From the NCBI GenBank assembly GCA_964626495.1, contig CAZVFT010000080.1:1-11427 (forward strand): 11,427 nt of DNA, given 5' to 3'. The translations under genes were made by a program, and so were the position numbers. This document shows, in pieces, positions 6,508-11,427 of the stretch. Positions within the stretch are counted from its first letter, which is position 1. Each line of letters begins with the position of its first letter. Below the pieces are notes generated by a model that saw only the letters and a program-made list of their open reading frames with translations, did not search any database and had not been told where the DNA came from. Source of the stretch: JACNLN01 sp964626495. Its GTDB lineage: Bacteria > Fidelibacterota > Marinisomatia > Marinisomatales > CAZVFT01.

Positions 6508-6594
6508 ACAGTAGAATTCATCGGTGAACCAGTCTCAGAAAGATCGGTTAAAACGTTTTTGAGTGAAATTGCAACTTCCCGAAGTAACTCGTGA
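6508..6594 (+). pseudogene. C-terminal remnant of a third AbiEii-type gene
   Basis: A frame without a start reads TVEFIGEPVSERSVKTFLSEI, then ends at a TGA (6592-6594). This parallels the C-terminus of the gene just upstream (VEFMKETVPDETVKNFLHDI) at about half of positions, including V-E-F, E, V, V-K, F-L and I. At the DNA level the two are diverged, so it is not a recent copy of that end. It is best explained as what is left of another AbiEii-type gene, deleted up to the present module. Its stop codon falls in the second direct repeat. Confidence 0.55.
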
Positions 6595-6695
6595 TTCGTA
6601 ACGCGTAACGAGTAACCCCAGTTAAATAATCTTCACTACTACAATGAAATACGATCTATACACTCTAAAATACTCCAAATAATACGGAATTAACT
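6590..6695. repeat. Direct repeat copy B flanking the second AbiE-like module
   Basis: It is the partner of 5376-5488, in the same orientation, about 91% identical over its 91-base core (6605-6695). Together the two enclose the AbiE-like pair and the remnant gene, a unit of about 1.2 kb. The left end overlaps the last codons of the remnant, just as copy A overlaps the last codons of the epimerase. Confidence 0.85.
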
Positions 6696-6737
6696 CAGAA
6701 TAAAAAGAATCAATTTTTATATTATTAACTTAGCCCT

Positions 6738-6767
6738 TTGATTTGTATATTGATTTGCATTTATAAA
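6738..6767 (+). promoter_or_regulatory. Promoter of the small membrane protein gene
   Basis: TTGATT (6738-6743) and TATAAA (6762-6767) lie 18 bases apart and differ from the consensus by two bases and one base. The start of transcription would be near 6774, just upstream of the GGAGGG ribosome site (6776-6781). The leader would then be only about 15 bases. Confidence 0.5.
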
Positions 6768-6788
6768 TGATTCTTGGAGGGAAAAATC

Positions 6789-6968
6789 ATGAATAAACAA
6801 ATCGTAAAAGCAAGTTGGATCTTAGCTGTTCTTATCGTCATTTGCGGGTTATTGAGCAAGTTTGCAGGTGTAAACATATTTAACGTCCAGTTTAACATAA
6901 ACTATTTCCACGCAGCCAATACTGTATTGCTCTTTGGGATCTTGTTTTTATTGTTAGGAAAGAAATAA
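6789..6968 (+). CDS. Small two-helix membrane protein, unknown function
   Basis: 59 residues. Two hydrophobic segments, about 8-26 (SWILAVLIVICGLLSKFAG) and 44-57 (ANTVLLFGILFLLL), flank a short polar loop, and the protein ends in GKK. A strong ribosome site GGAGGG (6776-6781) 7 bases before the ATG at 6789 decides the start over the in-frame TTG at 6774. I do not recognise the family. Its own promoter and position before the SLBB gene suggest it might belong to the export part of the locus, but nothing in the sequence gives a function. Confidence 0.7.
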   Translation: MNKQIVKASWILAVLIVICGLLSKFAGVNIFNVQFNINYFHAANTVLLFGILFLLLGKK

Positions 6969-7064
6969 AAAATATTTCTTAACAAAAACTCTGAGATTAG
7001 AAGACCATCTGAACATATCTATCATAACATTAGTATTTGAAGTATAAAGGAGGTTGTTTATAAG

Positions 7065-7532
7065 ATGAAACATTATCGTATTATTATGTCATTTTTTCTG
7101 TTTATTCCTCTTCTGATATTTGCTCAGGCTGACAGAACGGATTACTTCGTTCCGGGTGAACAGGAAAAAGAACTTATGATCATCGTGCATGTCTGGGGGG
7201 AAGTAAATAATCCCGGCAGGTTTATTGTAAGAGATGGGACTAATTTGTTAGATATTATTTCAGAAGCCGGAGGACCCACACGATATGCCAGCTTGAATAA
7301 AGTATATCTTGCCCATAAGGGAGAAGAAAATCCACACATTGAGATAGTTGACATACGAACATACACAGAGAAAGAGAATACTCCGATACCGGTTGTGTTG
7401 CCAGGTGATGTGGTATTAGTAAAAAGAAGCACATGGGGATTTTTACTTGATATTGGTCAATTAACAGGACAAATGACAGTCATCTTAAATACAATTTGGT
7501 TAGTGCTGAATATATCGAATTTTGGTGGGTAG
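7065..7532 (+). CDS. SLBB-domain polysaccharide export-type protein
   Basis: 155 residues. A signal peptide (1-20, RIIMSFFLFIPLLIFA, probable cleavage before Q21) is followed by an SLBB beta-grasp domain (about 40-120): VHVWGEVNNPGRFIV, NLLDIISEAGGPT and VLPGDVVLVKRS. The Wza-type Poly_export domain that normally precedes SLBB domains is missing, so it cannot form the full outer-membrane channel alone. A hydrophobic C-terminal stretch (about 124-150) could anchor it in a membrane. The strong ribosome site AAAGGAGG (7046-7053) lies 11 bases before the ATG. With the Wzc-type kinase downstream it probably belongs to the export machinery, as an accessory periplasmic element. A ComEA-like or other ligand-binding use of the domain is possible but less likely in this context. 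Confidence 0.85.
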   Translation: MKHYRIIMSFFLFIPLLIFAQADRTDYFVPGEQEKELMIIVHVWGEVNNPGRFIVRDGTNLLDIISEAGGPTRYASLNKVYLAHKGEENPHIEIVDIRTYTEKENTPIPVVLPGDVVLVKRSTWGFLLDIGQLTGQMTVILNTIWLVLNISNFGG

Positions 7533-7595
7533 CTTTTTTTAATTTTGGTATCATCTTATTAAGAAAATAGCTGCGGAAATTGATTAAAAAATATC

Positions 7596-7615
7596 TCTCG
7601 CAAAGACGCCAAGAA
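7596..7615 (+). repeat. Left inverted-repeat arm, CTCGCAAAGACGC family
   Basis: The 20 bases starting TCTCGCAAAG and ending ACGCCAAGAA pair with the arm at 8009-8037. The only difference is a 9-base block missing here. The arm lies 16 bases before the first recognisable codons of the broken GxxExxY gene. Confidence 0.75.
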
Positions 7616-7631
7616 CGAAAAGAGAATATTT

Positions 7632-8008
7632 ATAACAGAAAACGAAATTGCAAAGATATTAGTTAATATATTTTAAAAGTTCATAGGGCTTTAGGACCTG
7701 GTTTGTTGGAATCTGTTTATGAAGCAGCAATATGTTATGAACTTGATAAGCTTGGAATAAAATATAAAAGACAAGAGGGAATTGCTGTAGTTTATGATGA
7801 TGTAACAATGGATATTGATTTTAGAGCCGATATAATTGTAGAAAATAAAGTTATAGTGGAAACCAAATCTATAGAGGCAATTGCACCTGTTCATCAAAAA
7901 ACATTATTAACTTATTTAAAATTAACTTATTTAAAATTAGGATTACTTGTTAATTTCAATGTAAATCTAATAAAAGAGGGGATTACACGAATAGTCAATA
8001 ATTTATAA
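7632..8008 (+). pseudogene. Frameshifted GxxExxY protein gene
   Basis: From 7635 one frame reads TENEIAKILVNIF, the usual family N-terminus, then hits TAA at 7674-7676. The next frame continues at 7676 with KVHRALGPGLLESVY, holding the GxxExxY signature, and runs to TAA at 8006-8008. About two extra bases (or one missing) in the T/A run at 7671-7678 explain the break. No ATG, GTG or TTG precedes the first segment at a sensible distance, so the start codon is lost too. Reading from a TTG at 7703 would cut off the signature glycine. The rest, including D of RAD, ETK and LLTYLKL...LGLLVNF, is intact. It is not a close relative of the gene at 3821-4195 by sequence. A 15-base direct repeat in the LTYLKL codons does not alter the length expected for the family. 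Confidence 0.8.
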
Positions 8009-8037
8009 TTCTTGGCGTCCTTTGTGCTTTTGCGAGA
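8009..8037 (-). repeat. Right inverted-repeat arm, CTCGCAAAGACGC family
   Basis: Its reverse complement begins TCTCGCAAA and ends GACGCCAAGAA, exactly like the left arm, with nine extra bases between. It starts on the base directly after the stop codon of the broken GxxExxY gene. The gene therefore fills the space between the arms. Confidence 0.75.
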
Positions 8038-8080
8038 AATAATATTGAAATTCCAATACAATTAAATAGGATTTGGATTC

Positions 8081-9007
8081 ATGGCATTAACTTTACTCAT
8101 ATTGTTACTTTCAGTCGGTGTTACAATTATCATTATTCCATTTGCCAGGGCTATGTCTCTTCGAATGGGAATGATGAGTGATACCGTGAATGAATTTCGT
8201 ACCCACGAAAACATCCCATTACTGGGAGGATTTCCACTGTTATTTACGCTGGTCACTATGGTGATTGTAGGAATTAAATTAAGCGGAGAACTGGAATTAT
8301 CTGAAAGTGGTATCCTGTTAATCATCCTGCTGGGAGGATTTTTAGCGTTTCTGGTGGGACTATTTTACGACATAAAAATAATATCACCCTGGACTACTCT
8401 TCTTGGACAGGTAATTATAGCAGTCATTCTTACTTTTTCTGAAATCAATTTTATCCATGAAAATCAAATTTTTAGCTATGGACTTTCCATTATCTATCTT
8501 ATAGGATTCATTAATGCCTTTAAGTTACTTGACGATGCTGACGGACTGGCAACGGGTCTGGCGGGAATTGCTGCATTTTTTTTCGGGATAATATTTTATT
8601 TACAAAATGATATGTTTGGATTAATTATAGCTGGAATTACGCTGGGATCTACTGCAGCCTTTATTTATCACAATTTTCACCCAGCACAGATGCTCTTAGG
8701 TTCTAACGGAAACTATTTGCTCGGACTGATGGTAGGCATTATGGCTATCTTTGTGGGAAAGGAAGCTTTTACACTGAAGACTATTGTTGTGCCCCTCATC
8801 ATTTTAGCAATTCCAATTCTCGATATACTGTGGGTACTTTTTCAATCACTGTTTAAAAAACAGTCAATTTTTAATAGAACCGGGGTACATCTTTATGGTG
8901 TTTTAGCCAATAAAAAACTTTCACTGAATCAGACTGTTATCCTTTTTTGGGGTACAGGAATTATCTTGGGAATAGCTGCAACCTGGCTTTTTCATATTTT
9001 AGCATAA
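8081..9007 (+). CDS. WecA/MraY-family glycosyltransferase-like membrane protein, degenerate active site
   Basis: 308 residues with about ten hydrophobic segments and the layout of polyprenyl-phosphate sugar-1-phosphate transferases. The first cytoplasmic loop RTHENIPLLGG (40-50) is well kept. The catalytic motifs are altered. The DD pair is Y96-D97 (VGLFYD). The NxxNxxDGxDG motif reads NAFKLLDDADG (145-155), keeping D151 and D154 but with K148 for N and D152 for G. GDxGS reads GSNGN (207-211). The HxHH-type motif reads HLYG (270-273). Such enzymes normally start glycan assembly by loading a sugar phosphate on undecaprenyl phosphate. With this many changes it is probably inactive or has a changed activity. 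It is intact, with no frameshift. The ATG at 8081 has a weak AGG upstream. It is followed 29 bases later by the Wzc-type kinase, likely in one operon. Confidence 0.8.
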   Translation: MALTLLILLLSVGVTIIIIPFARAMSLRMGMMSDTVNEFRTHENIPLLGGFPLLFTLVTMVIVGIKLSGELELSESGILLIILLGGFLAFLVGLFYDIKIISPWTTLLGQVIIAVILTFSEINFIHENQIFSYGLSIIYLIGFINAFKLLDDADGLATGLAGIAAFFFGIIFYLQNDMFGLIIAGITLGSTAAFIYHNFHPAQMLLGSNGNYLLGLMVGIMAIFVGKEAFTLKTIVVPLIILAIPILDILWVLFQSLFKKQSIFNRTGVHLYGVLANKKLSLNQTVILFWGTGIILGIAATWLFHILA

Positions 9008-9036
9008 ATCATCAGGGAATTTGAGATAAAAATAAA

Positions 9037-11415
9037 ATGAACAATCAAAACAATAACGACAGAAAATCTTTGGATACAGATAACGAGGGGTTTCAAAGCA
9101 ACCTTAGGCAGATCTTCTTTACGGTCTGGAACCAGCGTATGCTGGCGTTGTTATGTATTATTGGTGTATTAGCTCCAATTGTATATTACAACTATACCAC
9201 AGATCCCACTTATTCAGCCTTCACCTCAATCATCTTTCAGGAAACCTCACAGCCTATCAAGACCTTTGATGTGACGGAAGCACTCTTCTCCAAACGGAGT
9301 TTTATTACAAACAAAATTGAGGAAATCAAAAGCAGAACATTGGCAGAAAATGTGATAGCTGAACTACCGGACTCTATTAGAGCACTTTATAGCGGGAGCT
9401 ATCTATATGTCGTAAAGGAGATTCGTGGAGCCATTTCTGCTTCTCCTGTACGGGATGCAGATGTCATCAATATTAGCGTAACCTCCACCAGTCCTTCAGC
9501 GGCAATGGTGATTGCAAACACGATTACAAAGGTGTTGAAGGAGAGCAGTATGGAGGTGAAGCGTACAGAAATCAGCAGGGTTCGGCAGTACATAGAAGAC
9601 CAGCTTAAGGTAGTAAAACAAAAGCTGGAATTAGCCGAAGAAAATCTGAAGGACTACAAGGAAAAAGAAAAAGTAACCGTTCTTGATCAGGAATCGTATG
9701 AAATTCTAAGACGAGTAACAGAGGCTGAAGTCCTTTATAATCGTGCGCTATCTGAGGCTGGTTCCATAGGGGAGCAGCTGAGATACATCGAAGGAGAAAT
9801 CAGTGCACAACGTTCTGACGTGATTTCATCAGTGACTCAGATTACAAGTCCATATATCAACCGGCTGAAGAGTGGGTTAGTAGAATTGGAGCTGCAACTT
9901 ACGGATTTGGAATTAAAAAACTATGATAAAAGCCATCCAAAAGTACAGGAACTCAACAAGAAAATTCAGGAAACGAAAGACAACCTGACAGCAGAGGTTC
10001 TCAAAATTGCCGAGGGAGAGAATCTTATTGATCCTGTGTCACAAATCAGAACTTATTTGGGAAAACAGATTTCATTGAGAGCAGAACTCGTCACTTACCA
10101 GACAAAGGCTCAGGATCTGAAAAAGATAATTGACAATTACAACAGTGAATTAAGTGATTTGCCGGAGAAAGAGCTGAATGTTGCCAGACTGGAGCGTGAT
10201 AAAGCGGTGAATGACAAAATGTACATGATGCTCCTGCAGAAGAAGGAAGAAGCCAGGATCATTGAAGAGGGACGCAGTGGAAACATTCGAGTCATTGATG
10301 TAGCGATCTTGCCACGGATTCCTATAGCTCCCAGAAAAGCAATGAATATCATCATCGGTTTGATTGTGGGTGTTGTTCTGGGTGTAGGGATGGCAGTATT
10401 CCTGGAATCTATGGACGTCTCACTAAAAAGCATTGATGACATTGAAAATAAGACTGGACTGCCTGTTCTGGCTGCTATTCCCGTGATGGCTGCTGAAGGG
10501 AGTCGCTATGGAAGGTACAGTCGTTATGGAAAGTCAGGATATGGATATGGTCGGTCCAGTTCTAAATCCAGTAAAAAATCACCACTCACCGGGGAAGTTA
10601 CAACAAAGGAAGCATTAAAAATAGCGGAACGTCTGGTTACGCATACGAGTCCAAAGTCAGCCATCTCGGAAACCTACCGTTCACTGCGTACAAGTCTTCA
10701 ATTTGCAGATGTTGACAAACCTGTGAAATCGGTTATTATTACCAGTGCTAATCCAGGTGAAGGAAAATCTACAACGGTAGCTAATCTTGCTATAGCTACT
10801 GCTCAGATGAACTTGAAAACCCTGCTGGTGGATTCGGATTTGAGGAAACCTGTGCTTCATTCTTTGTTTGGCTATGATAAGAATCCAGGTCTCATTGATG
10901 TGATAAACAACGGCACCCTTACGGATGAATTTTTGCATAAAACTGATATAGATAACCTTTGGCTTCTGACTTGTGGGTCCGTTCCTCCCAATCCATCGGA
11001 AATGCTGGGTAGCCAAGCGATGCGGGAGTTGCAACAGCAATTTCTCAGTCAATTTGATTATATCTTTTACGATACCCCGCCAATTGTAGCAGTCACCGAT
11101 GCGGTTGTTTTGAGCACGATTGTTGATTCGTTAGCTTTAGTAGTGAAGTTTGGAGAAACCACTGCTCAATCTACATTGCATACGGTTAATATCCTGCGGC
11201 AGGTCAACACCAAAGTTTCCGGGACAATTTTGAATAGTGTGGATATTCAGAGTCGGTATGGATCTCGTGACTATTACTACTATTATCATCACTATTACTC
11301 AAAGTACGGTGGTAAATATGGTAGATATGGCAGTTATGGATACGGATATGGAGAAAAAGAGAGTGAGGAGGAGGGTGAACGGGAAAAAAAGGTGAAGGCG
11401 GGTGAAGATGGATGA
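9037..11415 (+). CDS. Wzc-type polysaccharide tyrosine autokinase (BY-kinase)
   Basis: 792 residues. A Wzz-like periplasmic domain lies between two membrane helices (about 36-51 and 436-456), with a long coiled-coil-prone region (about 175-405) and a GNVR-like end before helix 2 (RSGNIRVIDVAILPRIPIAP). The cytoplasmic kinase follows from about 540: Walker A NPGEGKST (572-579), Walker A' LLVDSDLRKP (596-605) and Walker B IFYDTPP (676-682). The C-terminal tail (741-771) holds 14 tyrosines, the usual autophosphorylation cluster, then an acidic/basic end. It controls chain length and export of capsule or exopolysaccharide. Unusually, a second tyrosine-rich, glycine-rich stretch (490-505, YGRYSRYGKSGYGYGR) lies in the linker between helix 2 and the kinase. 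The last bases of the window hold ATGs at 11408 and 11412 that could start the next gene. Confidence 0.93.
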   Translation: MNNQNNNDRKSLDTDNEGFQSNLRQIFFTVWNQRMLALLCIIGVLAPIVYYNYTTDPTYSAFTSIIFQETSQPIKTFDVTEALFSKRSFITNKIEEIKSRTLAENVIAELPDSIRALYSGSYLYVVKEIRGAISASPVRDADVINISVTSTSPSAAMVIANTITKVLKESSMEVKRTEISRVRQYIEDQLKVVKQKLELAEENLKDYKEKEKVTVLDQESYEILRRVTEAEVLYNRALSEAGSIGEQLRYIEGEISAQRSDVISSVTQITSPYINRLKSGLVELELQLTDLELKNYDKSHPKVQELNKKIQETKDNLTAEVLKIAEGENLIDPVSQIRTYLGKQISLRAELVTYQTKAQDLKKIIDNYNSELSDLPEKELNVARLERDKAVNDKMYMMLLQKKEEARIIEEGRSGNIRVIDVAILPRIPIAPRKAMNIIIGLIVGVVLGVGMAVFLESMDVSLKSIDDIENKTGLPVLAAIPVMAAEGSRYGRYSRYGKSGYGYGRSSSKSSKKSPLTGEVTTKEALKIAERLVTHTSPKSAISETYRSLRTSLQFADVDKPVKSVIITSANPGEGKSTTVANLAIATAQMNLKTLLVDSDLRKPVLHSLFGYDKNPGLIDVINNGTLTDEFLHKTDIDNLWLLTCGSVPPNPSEMLGSQAMRELQQQFLSQFDYIFYDTPPIVAVTDAVVLSTIVDSLALVVKFGETTAQSTLHTVNILRQVNTKVSGTILNSVDIQSRYGSRDYYYYYHHYYSKYGGKYGRYGSYGYGYGEKESEEEGEREKKVKAGEDG

Positions 11416-11427
11416 ATGGATGTATGG

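Noticed and set aside
7920..7955. A direct repeat in the LTYLKLTYLKL codons taken as an internal duplication
   Set aside because: The protein has the normal family length across this segment, so no residues were added.
7703..8008. Reading the second GxxExxY frame as an intact 101-residue gene from TTG
   Set aside because: That start falls inside the family signature and leaves out a recognisable N-terminus present in another frame just upstream, so a frameshifted gene explains the sequence better.
11408..11427. Start of a further gene (ATG at 11408 or 11412)
   Set aside because: Only a few codons are visible and the frame cannot be chosen, so it is mentioned with the kinase gene and not listed as a feature.

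Overview
The window is an AT-rich stretch of a bacterial chromosome. It carries part of a surface-polysaccharide (capsule, exopolysaccharide or O-antigen) locus that has been interrupted several times by small accessory genes and repeats. The polysaccharide genes are a WbpE-like sugar aminotransferase, a UDP-glucuronate-4-epimerase-like enzyme, an SLBB outer-membrane-export-type protein, a WecA/MraY-like membrane protein and a large Wzc-type tyrosine autokinase. An SLBB protein with a signal peptide and a Wzc with fused Wzz and kinase domains point to a diderm (Gram-negative) organism. The GxxExxY genes and the CTCGCAAAGACGC-type intergenic repeats are, from general knowledge, common in the FCB group and related uncultured phyla. 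I would guess a member of that kind, but the sequence alone does not fix the taxon.

Layout: 1-395 has no convincing gene, but it holds a minus-strand terminator-like hairpin and a near-consensus promoter with an overlapping inverted repeat. These lie just before a wHTH/GHKL-ATPase/STAS-like regulator (396-1433). A hairpin-bearing gap leads to a two-gene AbiE-like nucleotidyltransferase module (1707-2559). The aminotransferase (2593-3705) is followed by a GxxExxY gene (3821-4195) embedded in three copies of a CCACGAATG-type repeat. The last copy ends 5 bases before the epimerase (4425-5387). The stop codon of the epimerase lies in one of two about 91% identical direct repeats. These repeats bracket a second, different AbiE-like pair (5548-6484) and the C-terminal remnant of a third such nucleotidyltransferase. 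A small two-helix membrane protein (6789-6968) has its own promoter. Then come the SLBB protein (7065-7532), a frameshifted GxxExxY gene inside a second, unrelated family of inverted repeats, the degenerate WecA-like protein (8081-9007) and the tyrosine kinase (9037-11415). A next gene may start at the very end.

How it works together: the aminotransferase and epimerase would make nucleotide-sugar precursors (an amino-uronic or acetamido sugar and UDP-galacturonate). The Wzc-type kinase and the SLBB protein would control chain length and export across the envelope. The WecA-like protein sits where the initiating glycosyltransferase would be, but it has lost several catalytic residues. The wHTH/ATPase/STAS-like protein could be a local regulator. 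Two things stand out. Small accessory modules (two AbiE-like pairs and two GxxExxY genes) lie within or beside repeats that abut start and stop codons. Several proteins also have unusual features: a degenerate active site, a second tyrosine-rich segment and a fused regulator.
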